A stretch of DNA of 64,000 bases from JACCZX01 sp038216465 (GCA_038216465.1 JBBQQC010000006.1:59623-123622); one strand, 5' to 3'. Counted from the first letter of the stretch, positions 25,544 to 35,246 are shown. Notes: generated from the letters alone by a model not told the origin. Numbers and translations are program-made.

Positions 25544-26419
25544 TCAAACCAGTTGCCGCCCTGTCAGTCGTTCGAGCACTCGCACCGGCGCCTGGGCCGG
25601 ATTCAGCATGCTTTCGACGGGCAAGTAAAAGGTTTGCTCCAGCGCGTACTGCCCCTTCATCGCCGCATGCGATACCTGATCGGTAAAGACGATCCATGTG
25701 CTTCCGGCCGGAAATTCGTACGAAATTTGCGCCGCTTTCTTTTGGTAATCGGGATCCGACTTCATTCGATCATGAATCTGCAGCATCAAATGGTCATACC
25801 CGCTGCGCCGACCCTTGGTGATGCCGGTTAATTCGAGAACGCGGCTTACGCCGGGCACCGGGCCGCGCAGCGAAGGCAGGTAGCGGCGAGCGACGGCTTC
25901 GAACGGCTCACCGAGTCGCCAGTCGCGCGTCTCTCGCTGCGGATTGACGTTGCTGAAAACTCGAAGGATTCTCTTGCCTTGGACGGGCGACGAAGGAAAA
26001 CTGTCGACGTGCAGCTGCGTATCGTCTTTTCGCCACGAGGTCGATCGGTTGGCGATTTCCGCGGGCCGAAAGCTGGTGCGCCCCTGACACAAGCTCGCCT
26101 GATAACTCGGCAATAGATTGCTCAGCAAGGTTTTGCTTGACGTGGCGAAGCGCTGCATCAAGCCGCGCAGCATTCCCAGCTCGGCTTCGCTCGCGCCGCT
26201 TCCACTCATTTTCCCGCTGCAAACATTCAGGCTGACATTCTTACTCTTGCCGGCAAGTGCCGGAGACAGCAACCGGCTCTCCGTCTCGGTCATCGCATAG
26301 CGGAGCTGCGGAAAATACAAGACGCTTCCCTGTTCGAGCGCGCCGATCGCGGCCTCTTGATCTGCGGTCGACCACTGATGATCCCAGCTCGTAACTGGAA
26401 GACTGAAAACGGCAGTCAT
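25544..26419 (-). CDS. kdoO: Kdo hydroxylase (Fe(II)/2-oxoglutarate-dependent, KdoO family)
   Basis: A 291-residue member of the Kdo hydroxylase family (PF11004). In Burkholderia and Yersinia the enzyme hydroxylates the 3-deoxy-D-manno-octulosonic acid residue of lipid A/LPS core, giving Ko, using Fe(II), O2 and 2-oxoglutarate. The iron triad is visible as HVD (His137, Asp139 in TQLHVDSFPSSP) and His251 (FTDQVSHAAMKGQ), with LRVFSNVNP between. The ATG at 26419 was chosen; an in-frame TTG at 26467 is possible. It lies 68 bases downstream of the yegD-like gene and next to a hydrolase; no LPS genes are near. That the adjacent operon makes 2-oxoglutarate-consuming enzymes is coincidence as far as sequence shows. 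Confidence 0.85.
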   Translation of the reverse strand: MTAVFSLPVTSWDHQWSTADQEAAIGALEQGSVLYFPQLRYAMTETESRLLSPALAGKSKNVSLNVCSGKMSGSGASEAELGMLRGLMQRFATSSKTLLSNLLPSYQASLCQGRTSFRPAEIANRSTSWRKDDTQLHVDSFPSSPVQGKRILRVFSNVNPQRETRDWRLGEPFEAVARRYLPSLRGPVPGVSRVLELTGITKGRRSGYDHLMLQIHDRMKSDPDYQKKAAQISYEFPAGSTWIVFTDQVSHAAMKGQYALEQTFYLPVESMLNPAQAPVRVLERLTGRQLV

Positions 26420-26487
26420 GACGTGGGTTCTGGCAGCGCCGGTATTCGCCGGGGCATTGTCGCGCAAATGTGCACGTGTGTCTCAGA

Positions 26488-27822
26488 TCATCGAATCTCT
26501 GAAAAACGCCGTAGTGCCGTGATCGCCAGACCGCTGACGACGCTCGCATAGCGGTCGCCGCGCACCGGCTGCGCTGCCGGAAAGGCAGCGGCGAGCTGTG
26601 TGGCCAGGAAGTCGAGACCGGTTGACCCGCCGGTGAAGTAGATCGCGTCGACCCGCTCAGCCGCGAGTTGCGCCATTTGAACGGTCCTGCGTGCTGCGGT
26701 GACGATGCGATCGATGTCTTCCTGCAGCGCGTGTTGCTGCTCGCGCTCGGTGTACGACAACTGAAGGCCGGGTTCGACAAAGCCGAGCTCGATGGTCGCC
26801 GCGCCCGCTTCCGACACTGCGATCTTGGCCGCCTCGGCGCGTGCTGCAAGATCGTGACCTCGATGCTGCGTAAGGACGCTGATCAGCCGCCGGTGCGCGC
26901 GCTGGTCGTTGTACATCATGCGCATCATGCGCAGCTCGATCACGCGATTCGGCGTGTACGTCGTGTTGATCAGATGCCAGGTCGCCAGATCGAAATAAAT
27001 CTTGGAGGGCACGGGCCGCACGCCGGGGCCATCACCGTTCAGTCCAAGCACCGGCATGATCTTGGCGAGATTGACCGCCTTGTCGAAGTCGGTGCCCGCG
27101 ATGTGCACGCCATGATTCGCGAGAATGTCCGCGCGTCGGTCAACCTTCGCATGCGCTGACTCGCTGGCGCGCACCACCGAGAAGTCCGACGTGCCACCGC
27201 CGATATCAGCCACTAGTACCAACCGTTCGCCATCGCTGGCGTGCAGGCGCGACTCGTAATCAAGCGCGGCCGCGATTGGCTCAAACTGGAACTCGACGCG
27301 CGATAGTCCGGCGGCGCGCGCAGCTTTCTGCAGCGTCTGCTGCGCCTTGGCGTCACGACGCGGATCGTCGTCGACGAAGAAAACCGGGCGTCCGATGACG
27401 GCGCGGTCGATCGCGCAATGCCAGTGTGCCTCGGCCACCTGCCGGATGTGCCGCAGATACGCAATCACTACGTCGATGTAGCGAATCTGTCGCCCGTCCG
27501 CGAGTTCGGTCGCTTCGTCCATTAGATCCGAACCGAGAATGCTCTTTATCGACCGCATAAGGCGACCTTCGTAGCCATCGACGTAGGACGCGATCGCTGC
27601 GCGTCCGAAGCTGCGGCTGCCGTCTTCGGCGCTGTAGAACACTGCCGTCGGCATGCTGGTCAAGCCTTGCTCCAGCGGAGCGAGTTCGATCCGCGTACGC
27701 CCGGCGTTGCTGACATCGGCCGCAGCTAATGCCAGCGCCGAGTTTGACGTTCCGAAATCAATGGCGAAGCAGCGCGCGTCGCTCTCGACGGGGGACTGCC
27801 CTCGTGTATCGCGTCGAGTCAC
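26488..27822 (-). CDS. yegD: Hsp70 family protein, YegD type
   Basis: A 444-residue actin-fold ATPase like E. coli YegD (about 450 aa): phosphate-1 IDFGTSNSALAL, VVIGRPVFF, phosphate-2 VADIGGGTSDFSV, and adenosine IYFTGGSTGLDFL. It has only the nucleotide-binding half plus helical insertions; the canonical DnaK substrate-binding domain is absent, so classical chaperone activity is uncertain. The reading frame is open to 28014, but the first ~64 codons overlap the preceding gene and are basic, unconserved sequence; the GTG at 27822, 17 bases past the upstream stop, restores the family length. ATG alternatives are lacking near the N-terminus. Confidence 0.82.
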   Translation of the reverse strand: MTRRDTRGQSPVESDARCFAIDFGTSNSALALAAADVSNAGRTRIELAPLEQGLTSMPTAVFYSAEDGSRSFGRAAIASYVDGYEGRLMRSIKSILGSDLMDEATELADGRQIRYIDVVIAYLRHIRQVAEAHWHCAIDRAVIGRPVFFVDDDPRRDAKAQQTLQKAARAAGLSRVEFQFEPIAAALDYESRLHASDGERLVLVADIGGGTSDFSVVRASESAHAKVDRRADILANHGVHIAGTDFDKAVNLAKIMPVLGLNGDGPGVRPVPSKIYFDLATWHLINTTYTPNRVIELRMMRMMYNDQRAHRRLISVLTQHRGHDLAARAEAAKIAVSEAGAATIELGFVEPGLQLSYTEREQQHALQEDIDRIVTAARRTVQMAQLAAERVDAIYFTGGSTGLDFLATQLAAAFPAAQPVRGDRYASVVSGLAITALRRFSEIR

Positions 27823-27838
27823 CGGTGGCTGGATGGAC

Positions 27839-28537
27839 CTAGTTGACTGACTCAGCGGCCTTCTTGCGAATCGCCTCGCGCTCGGCTTCGCGCTGCTCGG
27901 TCTGGGTGCGCTTTTCCGCCCGCCTTTTCTCGTTTTCCTTGCGCTCGGCTTCCTGATGCCGGGCGCGCTGCTGCGCCTGCACCTGCTTTTCCTGAAATTT
28001 GCGAGCGTTGTCATTGCGCTCAGCGGCTGTCAGCCTGTCCTTCGCGGGGCGCTTCACTTCGGCGGTGGGCGTAGCCATTTGAGACTCGGCATTCTTCCCG
28101 GCAGACTCTTCCAGCTGCTTGACGGCGACCGCGCGCTCGTCGGCGGCGTTACGCACCTTCTCTTCTCTCAGTGATCGCTGCGCATCTTTGGCTGCGTTGG
28201 CAGCCGCGCTATCTGCGCGACGTTTGGCCACTCGCTCAGCTTCTATTTTGCGCTGCACGTCGCGCGCTTCCACGCGTACCCGCCTGACCTCGCGCTCAGC
28301 CAGTTCCTTACTGCGGCGCACGTCATCCCGGCACGAATTCACGAGCACCCCGCGGTAGCACTCGGTGTCGCGTGCCTTGGCGTCCTTGGTGATCTTCGAT
28401 AGCTCGGCATCGGAATCCTTTAACGCGGCCCGTGCGGCGGCTTCGTCTCGGATGCTGCCGGCGGGGTAGCGCTCGGCAAAGTCGCCGGCCGCTGCCGAGA
28501 CCGGCAGGAGCATCGCAACCAAGATGAGGAGCCTCAT
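27839..28537 (-). CDS. Exported, charged coiled-coil protein of unknown function
   Basis: A 232-residue protein I do not recognise. A short signal peptide (LLILVAMLLPVSAAAG, cleavage near residue 18) is followed by about 200 residues of nearly uninterrupted Lys/Arg/Glu/Ala helix (for example ERKENEKRRAEKRTQTEQRE), predicted coiled coil. Two cysteines near residues 60 and 69 (TECYRGVLVNSCRDD) are likely to pair in the periplasm. It sits between zapE and yegD with short gaps (39 and 16 bases), so it is probably cotranscribed. Function is open; a structural or scaffold role would fit. Confidence 0.6.
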   Translation of the reverse strand: MRLLILVAMLLPVSAAAGDFAERYPAGSIRDEAAARAALKDSDAELSKITKDAKARDTECYRGVLVNSCRDDVRRSKELAEREVRRVRVEARDVQRKIEAERVAKRRADSAAANAAKDAQRSLREEKVRNAADERAVAVKQLEESAGKNAESQMATPTAEVKRPAKDRLTAAERNDNARKFQEKQVQAQQRARHQEAERKENEKRRAEKRTQTEQREAEREAIRKKAAESVN

Positions 28538-28576
28538 GGCCGATTCACGCGCGCATCCCCGTCGAGGATGACTCTT

Positions 28577-29671
28577 TCACACGCGCGCAACGACCGCGCG
28601 CCGTGGCGCTTCCAGATATTCGGGCGATTGCATCTCATGCAGCCGAGATACCGTGCGTGCAAACTCGTTCTTCAGGCCGCCCGCGACGTACAACTCGTCC
28701 GGTGGCACCTCAGCGGAAGCGATCAGCTTAACTCGATGGTCATACAGAACATCGACCAGCCAAGTGAATCGCCGCGCCTCGGAAGCCTGCCCGGCGCCCA
28801 TTTGCGGAATGTTTGACAGCAGCACCGTGTGAAATTGGGTCGCGATCTCGAGGTAATCGTTCTGCGAGCGCGGGCCGCCGCACAGCACCGCGAAGTCGAA
28901 CCACACGACGCCGCCGGCGCGCCGTCGCGCCCGAATTTTCCGTGCCTCAATCGTCAGCGTCCGCTCGCCGTCCTTGGCTTCCGCGATCTTGTCGAATACT
29001 GCCTGCAGCTTCGCGTCGGACGCCGGGCCGCCCGGCGTCATGTAGGCGTCGATGCGCTGCATGGCGCGTTTTCTGTAATCGATTCCATCATCAACGTGCA
29101 GCACGTCGAGTTGCAGTTTCAGCAGATCGATCGCAGGCAGCACCCGATCACGATGCAAGCCGTCCGGGTACAGACCGTCGGGAGGATAGTTTGATGTCAT
29201 CACAAACCCGACATTCAAATCGAACAACGCTATCAGAAGACGGTGCAGGATCATCGCGTCGGCAATGTCCGACACGTGAAATTCATCGAAGCAGATCAGC
29301 CGATAGCGCGATGCGATGCGCGCGGCTACTTTGTCGAGCGGATTCTCGGTGCCCTTCAGGTCGTCGAGCTCGCGGTGCACGCTGCGCATGAATTCGTGAA
29401 AGTGCACGCGTGCTTTTCGCACGACGGGCACGGCGGCGAAAAAGGCATCCATCAGAAAACTTTTGCCGCGGCCGACGCCTCCCCAAAGATACACCCCGCG
29501 CGGAGCAGGAGGATGCGCCAGCAGTTTCTTCAGTGCGTTTGAGCGCTGCGACTTATAGGCGACCCACTGGTCGAAGAGCTGCTGCAGCCGATCAGCCGCC
29601 GCCTGCTGCGAGTTATCGAGCGTGTATCCGCGCTGCGCGAGCGCGCCGTCGAGTTGACTGCTGAAGGACAC
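28577..29671 (-). CDS. zapE: Cell division protein ZapE (AFG1-like ATPase)
   Basis: A 364-residue AAA+-like P-loop ATPase; E. coli ZapE acts on FtsZ rings, and mitochondrial AFG1 helps clear respiratory-complex proteins. Walker A is WGGVGRGKSFLMD, Walker B LICFDEFHVSDI; FVMTSNYPPDGLYPDGLHRDRVLPAI is the family's own signature (sensor 1). Start is the GTG at 29671, 3 bases past the lpd stop. The link to the respiratory/TCA operon is common in betaproteobacteria. Confidence 0.93.
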   Translation of the reverse strand: MSFSSQLDGALAQRGYTLDNSQQAAADRLQQLFDQWVAYKSQRSNALKKLLAHPPAPRGVYLWGGVGRGKSFLMDAFFAAVPVVRKARVHFHEFMRSVHRELDDLKGTENPLDKVAARIASRYRLICFDEFHVSDIADAMILHRLLIALFDLNVGFVMTSNYPPDGLYPDGLHRDRVLPAIDLLKLQLDVLHVDDGIDYRKRAMQRIDAYMTPGGPASDAKLQAVFDKIAEAKDGERTLTIEARKIRARRRAGGVVWFDFAVLCGGPRSQNDYLEIATQFHTVLLSNIPQMGAGQASEARRFTWLVDVLYDHRVKLIASAEVPPDELYVAGGLKNEFARTVSRLHEMQSPEYLEAPRRAVVARV

Positions 29672-29674
29672 AAG

Positions 29675-31117
29675 CTAGAAGTTAAGCGCCCGCTTCTCGA
29701 CCGCCAGCGCCGCCTCTTTCGTCGCTTCGGACAGTGACGGATGCGCGTGACAGATGCGCGCGATGTCTTCGCTGGACGCTCGAAATTCCATCGCGACGAC
29801 GGCTTCGGCAATCAGCTCCGACGCCATCGGCCCAACGATATGCACGCCGAGGATTTCATCGGTTTTCGAATCCGCCAGAAACTTGACCATGCCGGTCGTG
29901 TCGCCGATCGCCCGGGCCCGGCCGTTGGCCATGAAAGGAAATGTGCCGGCCTTGTATGCCCGGCCCTGCGCTTTCAGTTGCTGCTCGTTTTGCCCCACCC
30001 ACGCGACTTCCGGCGACGTGTAGATCACCCACGGGATCGTGTTGTAGTTGACGTGACCGTGCTGGCCAGCGATGCGCTCGGCGACCGCGACGCCCTCCTC
30101 CTCGGCCTTGTGCGCCAGCATCGGCCCCCGCACCACGTCGCCGATCGCCCAGACGTTCGGCAGGTTGGTGCGGCATTCACCATCGACCTCAATGAAGCCG
30201 CGCTGGTCGAGCTTTAATCCGATCGCATCGGCCCTGAGGCCATTGGTGTTGGGTACGCGGCCGATCGAAACAATCAGTGCGTCGACCGTCAGCACCTGCG
30301 CGTCGCCGTTCGCATCGGCGTAGCTGACGACAACGTCTTTGCCGTCTTTCTTGCCGTCACCGCTCTTCACGCTGCTGATCTTCACACCGAGCCGGATCTT
30401 CAATCCTTGCTTGCTGAATGCTTTCGCGGCCTCCCGAGCGATCTGTTGATCCACGGCACCCAGAAATTCAGGTAGCGCTTCGAGAAGCGTGACATCGGCA
30501 CCCAGGCGCCGCCACACCGAACCCATCTCGAGCCCGATCACGCCGGCGCCGACCACACCGAGCCGCTTCGGCACCGCGGCGATCGACAGTGCGCCGTCGT
30601 TGCTGAGAATTTTCTGCTCGTCGAACGCGGCCCCAGGCAACTGCCGCGCATTCGAACCGGTGGCGACGATCAAACGTTTGCCGACGATGGTTTCGTTAGC
30701 AGGCTCCGAAACTTTGATTTCGTAGCCAGCCTCGCCGCCGCCTGCAAACGAGCCCCGGCCGTGAAAGAACGTCACCTTGTTCTTCTTGAACAGATACACG
30801 ATGCCGTCGTTGTTCTGCTTGACCACGCCATCCTTGCGTTGAAGCATTTTCGTAAGATCAAGCTCTAAGCCTTTGATTTTTATTCCATGATCGGCGAACG
30901 AGTGACCCGCATGCTCGAAGTTCTCCGATGACTGCAGCAAAGCCTTCGATGGGATGCAGCCAATGTTGGTACACGTGCCGCCCGGCGCCGGGCCGCCGGC
31001 CTTGTTCTTCCAGTCATCGATGCAAGCGGTATTGAATCCAAGCTGCGCTGCGCGAATCGCGGCGATATAGCCGCCCGGCCCGCCGCCAATGACGACGACG
31101 TCGAAATTTTTTGCCAT
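29675..31117 (-). CDS. lpdA: Dihydrolipoamide dehydrogenase (E3)
   Basis: Re-oxidises dihydrolipoamide on E2 and passes electrons to NAD+. The 480-residue flavoprotein has the FAD motif GGGPGGY (11-17), the redox disulfide C49-C54 in GTCTNIGC, the NAD motif GVVGAGVIGLEMGSVW and the C-terminal HAHPSLSEAT with the active-site His. Its ATG shares one base with the sucB stop (TGATG). As it follows sucA-sucB it serves the 2-oxoglutarate complex; it may also serve pyruvate dehydrogenase and glycine cleavage, which are not in the window. Confidence 0.95.
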   Translation of the reverse strand: MAKNFDVVVIGGGPGGYIAAIRAAQLGFNTACIDDWKNKAGGPAPGGTCTNIGCIPSKALLQSSENFEHAGHSFADHGIKIKGLELDLTKMLQRKDGVVKQNNDGIVYLFKKNKVTFFHGRGSFAGGGEAGYEIKVSEPANETIVGKRLIVATGSNARQLPGAAFDEQKILSNDGALSIAAVPKRLGVVGAGVIGLEMGSVWRRLGADVTLLEALPEFLGAVDQQIAREAAKAFSKQGLKIRLGVKISSVKSGDGKKDGKDVVVSYADANGDAQVLTVDALIVSIGRVPNTNGLRADAIGLKLDQRGFIEVDGECRTNLPNVWAIGDVVRGPMLAHKAEEEGVAVAERIAGQHGHVNYNTIPWVIYTSPEVAWVGQNEQQLKAQGRAYKAGTFPFMANGRARAIGDTTGMVKFLADSKTDEILGVHIVGPMASELIAEAVVAMEFRASSEDIARICHAHPSLSEATKEAALAVEKRALNF

Positions 31118-32364
31118 CAGACTTCGAGCAGTAGCCGCGCCGGATCTTCCAGCGCTTCCTTCATCGCCACCAGCGACAGCACCGCTTCGCGGCCGTCGAT
31201 GATGCGGTGATCGTACGAAAGCGCCAGATAGTTCATAGGCCGGATCACGATCTGTCCGTCCTCGACCACCGGGCGTTCTTTCGTCGCGTGAATACCGAGA
31301 ATTGCCGACTGCGGCGGGTTGATGATCGGCGTCGACAACATCGAACCGAACACGCCGCCGTTAGAAATCGAGAACGTGCCGCCGGTGAGCTCTTCCAGCG
31401 CGAGCTTGCCGTCGGCCGCGCGCTTGCTGTAGTCGGCAATCTTTTTCTCGATATCGCCGAACGTCATCTGATCGGCATTGCGCAGAATCGGCACCACCAG
31501 GCCGCGCGGTGAGCCAACTGCGATGCCGATATCGAAGTAGCCGTGATAAACGATCTCGGCGCCATCGACCGACGCGTTGACCACTGGGTAGCGCTTCAGC
31601 GAAGCGACCGCAGCTTTGACGAAGAACGACATGAAGCCGAGCTTGACGCCATGTTCCTTCTCGAACTTGTCCTTGTAGCGCGTGCGCAGCTCCATTAGCG
31701 GCTGCATGTTTACTTCATTGAAGGTCGTCAGAATTGCCGCGGTGGACTGCGATTGCACCAGCCGCTCGGCCACGCGCTGACGCAGGCGCGACATTGGCAC
31801 GCGCTGCTCGGGGCGGTTGACCAGCTCGGTTATATCGATCGGCGCTTTCACTGCCGGCAATGCAGCGCGCGCGGCGGGCGCGGTAGGCGTCGGCGCCGCA
31901 GCAGGCTTTGCCTTGGCTTCAGTCGCTTCGATCACGTCGCCTTTCAGAATGCGGCCGTCTTTGCCGCTGCCTGCGACCTGCGCTGCCGACATGCCGGCAT
32001 CGGCCATCATCTTGGCAGCGGCGGGCATTGCAACGCTGGCGGTCTTGCCCGGCACAGCCGGTGCCGCTGGCGCACTGGCAGGCGCGACCACAGGCTTCGG
32101 CGTCGCGGCAACGGTCGCCTTGGCGTCGGTATCGAGCCGCGCGATCAGTTCGCCGGCCAGCACGGTGCTGCCGTCAGGCTTGACGATCTCGGACACCACT
32201 CCGGCAGCCGGCGCCGGTACTTCCAGCACCACCTTGTCAGTTTCGACTTCGATCAATGTCTCGTCGATGGCGACCGCTTCGCCCGGCTTCTTCTTCCATT
32301 GCAGCAACGTCGCCTCGGCGACCGACTCCGATAGCTGAGGCACTTTGACTTCTACGATTGACAT
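31117..32364 (-). CDS. sucB: Dihydrolipoyllysine succinyltransferase (E2 of 2-oxoglutarate dehydrogenase)
   Basis: The core of the 2-oxoglutarate dehydrogenase complex: carries succinyl groups on a lipoyl lysine and transfers them to CoA. The 415-residue protein has one lipoyl domain (1-76, Lys44 in ETDKVVLEV), an Ala/Pro-rich linker, a peripheral subunit-binding domain (about 105-145, AAAKMMADAGMSAAQVAGSG), a second linker, and a catalytic domain with His386 and Asp390 in DHRIIDGRE. A single lipoyl domain and the FEKEHGVKLGFMSFFVKA stretch identify it as SucB, not the pyruvate-complex E2. Spacing to sucA is 8 bases. Confidence 0.95.
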   Translation of the reverse strand: MSIVEVKVPQLSESVAEATLLQWKKKPGEAVAIDETLIEVETDKVVLEVPAPAAGVVSEIVKPDGSTVLAGELIARLDTDAKATVAATPKPVVAPASAPAAPAVPGKTASVAMPAAAKMMADAGMSAAQVAGSGKDGRILKGDVIEATEAKAKPAAAPTPTAPAARAALPAVKAPIDITELVNRPEQRVPMSRLRQRVAERLVQSQSTAAILTTFNEVNMQPLMELRTRYKDKFEKEHGVKLGFMSFFVKAAVASLKRYPVVNASVDGAEIVYHGYFDIGIAVGSPRGLVVPILRNADQMTFGDIEKKIADYSKRAADGKLALEELTGGTFSISNGGVFGSMLSTPIINPPQSAILGIHATKERPVVEDGQIVIRPMNYLALSYDHRIIDGREAVLSLVAMKEALEDPARLLLEV

Positions 32365-32372
32365 CTCGGTTC

Positions 32373-35231
32373 CTACTTGTTCAAAACCAGGCCCTTGAGC
32401 TTGCCAAACGCCTGCTCAATTAGTGCCTTCTGCTGTTCGCTGTGCTTCGCGTAGTAACCGACCGCCGGCGAGGCCGACGCCGCACGCCCCGCATACGCAA
32501 GCTTTTGCCCGTCGGTCATGTTTTCAAGGACGTGGTGCTGCACGTAGAACCAGGGCCCCTGATTGGCGGGCTCGTCCTGGCACCAGACCACCTCGGACAG
32601 CGCCGGATAACGCTTCAGTTCGGTCGCCAATGACTTGTGCGGGAACGGATACAGCTGTTCGATACGGAATATCGCGACGTCGCTCAACTCGCGCTCGCGC
32701 CGCGCATTGACCAAGTCGTAATACACCTTGCCCGAGCAACCAATCACGCGCTTGAGCTTCTTCGGATCGAGCGCGGCATCGACTTCGCCGATCACGGTGC
32801 GAAATTCGCCCTTCGCCAGCTCCGAGAGATCTGATGTTGCATCCTTGGCGCGCAACAACGATTTCGGCGTCATGATTACCAGCGGCTTGCGAAACGGCCT
32901 GATCATCTGTCGCCGCAGCAGGTGAAAAATCTGCGCCGCTGAAGTCGGTTGCACCACCTGCATGTTGTTATCCGCCGCCAGCTGCAAAAAGCGCTCGAGA
33001 CGCGCCGACGAGTGCTCCGGACCCTGTCCCTCGTAGCCGTGCGGCAGCATCAGTGTGAGTCCCGACTGCCGCCCCCATTTCACCTCACCCGACGAAATGA
33101 ATTGGTCGACCACCACCTGCGCACCATTGACGAAATCTCCGAACTGCGCTTCCCACACCACCAGCGCATTCGGCTCCGCGCTCGAGTAGCCGTATTCGAA
33201 GCCGAGTACCGCTTCTTCCGACAACAGCGAGTCGATGACGGTAAACGGCGCCTGTCCCTCGGCGACGTTTTCGAGCGGCGTGTAGCTGCCTTCATCAAAT
33301 TTCTCGCGGTTCTGATCGTGCAGTACGGCGTGGCGGTGCGAGAACGTGCCGCGCGCGGTGTCCTGCCCCGTGATGCGCACCGCATATCCGCTTGATAACA
33401 GGGTTGCAAAAGCGAGATGCTCGGCCATGCCCCAGTCGAGCGGCAGCTTTCCTTCGGCCATTGCGCGGCGATCCGCGACGACCTTCTCGACCAGAGAGTG
33501 CAGCTTGAAGTTCGATGGAATCGTCGTGATGCGCTCGCCCAACCGCTTCAGCTCCGCGAGCGGTACGCCGGTATCGGCCTGGTCGGTCCATTTACGATTC
33601 AAAAAAAGCGACCAGTCGACCGCGAACTTGCTTTTGTAGTTGGTCAGCACCGGATCGGACGTGCTGCGGCCTTCGTCCATCGCCGCCCGAAATTCCTTCA
33701 GCATCTCGTCGGGCTGCTCGGCGGTGATCATGCCTTGCGTGATCAGCTTGTCGGCGTAGATCTTGCGCGTGCCGGGATGCTGCGCGATCTTCTTGTACAT
33801 CAGCGGCTGCGTGACCGCCGGCGTGTCCTGCTCGTTGTGGCCGAGCCGGCGAAAGCAGACGATGTCGATCACGACGTCGGAATTGAACTCCTGCCTGAAA
33901 TCCATCGCCAGCTGCGTTACCAGCACGACCGCTTCCGGGTCGTCGCCGTTGACGTGAAACACCGGCGCTTCGATCATCTTGACCACGTCGGTGCAGTACA
34001 GCGTCGAGCGCGTGTCGCGCGGATCGGACGTGGTGAAACCGATCTGGTTGTTGATGACGATATGCACAGTACCGCCGGTACCGTAGCCGCGCGTCTGCGC
34101 CAGCTCCAGCGTTTCCATCACGACGCCCTGTCCCGCGAACGCCGCATCGCCGTGCACCAGCACCGGCAGCACCGTATCGCCCTCATGATCGCCGCGGCGC
34201 TCCTGCCGCGCGCGTACCGAACCTTCGACGACCGGATTGACGATCTCCAGATGCGAAGGATTGAATGCAAGCGACAAATGCACCGGGCCGCCCGGCGTCG
34301 AAATATCGCTCGAAAAACCGTTGTGGTACTTGACGTCGCCGCTCGGCAACTCGGAAGCGACCTTGCCTTCGAATTCGGCAAATAGATCGGCCGGCATCTT
34401 GCCAAGGATGTTGACCAGCACGTTCAGCCGCCCACGGTGCGCCATGCCAATGACGATTTCCTGCACGCCGCTGGCCCCGGCCCGCTGCACCAGCTCGTCC
34501 ATTGATGCTATGAAGCTCTCGCTGCCTTCGAGCGAAAAGCGCTTCTGGCCGACGTATTTCGTGTGCAGATAACGCTCCAGCCCCTCAGCCGCGGTCAGGC
34601 GACCCAGGATTTCTCTTTTCTGCTCTGGTGCGAACGACGGCGTCGAGCGGATCGACTCCAGCCTCTGCTGCACCCAGCGCTTCTGCGCCGGATCCGACAC
34701 ATACATGTACTCGGCGCCGATCGAACCGCAATACGTTTCGCGCAGCGCTTTGACAATCTCGCGCAGCGTCATCTGCTCCTGTCCGAAGTACGTGTTGGCC
34801 GCCGAGAACACCGTGTCCATGTCGGCTTCGGTCAGGTCGTAGAAGCCCGGCTCGAGCTCCGGAATCGGCGGACGTTCGCGTCGCTGCAGCGGGTCAAGAT
34901 TCGCCCAGCGGTTGCCGAGGAATCGATACGCCGCAATGATCGACTGCACGTGCACCTGCTTGCGAGCGACCGACAGATCGCTCGAAGCAACTTTCGGCGC
35001 AAAGGCGTTCGCCTTGGCGCGTTGAGCGAACGACTCGACGATCGGCGCGTGCGCGACGTCGCGCGAGTCGGGCGAGCCGTCCGCGGCAGGAACCAGCTGC
35101 ATTTGATCGAAGTACGCCCGCCATTTCTCGGGAACCGATCCCGGGTTGTCGAGGTAGCGTTCGTACAACTCCTCGACATAGGGCGCGTTGCCGCCGAACA
35201 GATACGAGTTGGCCTGCAACTGCTGAATCAT
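32373..35231 (-). CDS. sucA: 2-oxoglutarate dehydrogenase E1 component
   Basis: Thiamin-diphosphate-dependent decarboxylation of 2-oxoglutarate and transfer of succinyl to the E2 lipoyl group. The 952-residue length is normal. Landmarks: the N-terminal LFGGNAPYVEELYERYLDNPGSVPEKWR (binds E2/E3), MAHRGRLNVLVNILGK, the diphosphate-binding HGDAAFAGQGVVMETLEL, GFTTSDPRDTRSTLYCTD, and the C-terminal MLPHGYEGQGPEHSSARLER. It is preceded by AAAGGATGAGCG and leads sucA-sucB-lpd-zapE. A divergent 2-oxoacid:acceptor oxidoreductase locus begins 256 bases away. Confidence 0.96.
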   Translation of the reverse strand: MIQQLQANSYLFGGNAPYVEELYERYLDNPGSVPEKWRAYFDQMQLVPAADGSPDSRDVAHAPIVESFAQRAKANAFAPKVASSDLSVARKQVHVQSIIAAYRFLGNRWANLDPLQRRERPPIPELEPGFYDLTEADMDTVFSAANTYFGQEQMTLREIVKALRETYCGSIGAEYMYVSDPAQKRWVQQRLESIRSTPSFAPEQKREILGRLTAAEGLERYLHTKYVGQKRFSLEGSESFIASMDELVQRAGASGVQEIVIGMAHRGRLNVLVNILGKMPADLFAEFEGKVASELPSGDVKYHNGFSSDISTPGGPVHLSLAFNPSHLEIVNPVVEGSVRARQERRGDHEGDTVLPVLVHGDAAFAGQGVVMETLELAQTRGYGTGGTVHIVINNQIGFTTSDPRDTRSTLYCTDVVKMIEAPVFHVNGDDPEAVVLVTQLAMDFRQEFNSDVVIDIVCFRRLGHNEQDTPAVTQPLMYKKIAQHPGTRKIYADKLITQGMITAEQPDEMLKEFRAAMDEGRSTSDPVLTNYKSKFAVDWSLFLNRKWTDQADTGVPLAELKRLGERITTIPSNFKLHSLVEKVVADRRAMAEGKLPLDWGMAEHLAFATLLSSGYAVRITGQDTARGTFSHRHAVLHDQNREKFDEGSYTPLENVAEGQAPFTVIDSLLSEEAVLGFEYGYSSAEPNALVVWEAQFGDFVNGAQVVVDQFISSGEVKWGRQSGLTLMLPHGYEGQGPEHSSARLERFLQLAADNNMQVVQPTSAAQIFHLLRRQMIRPFRKPLVIMTPKSLLRAKDATSDLSELAKGEFRTVIGEVDAALDPKKLKRVIGCSGKVYYDLVNARRERELSDVAIFRIEQLYPFPHKSLATELKRYPALSEVVWCQDEPANQGPWFYVQHHVLENMTDGQKLAYAGRAASASPAVGYYAKHSEQQKALIEQAFGKLKGLVLNK

Positions 35232-35246
35232 TCGCTCATCCTTTCA

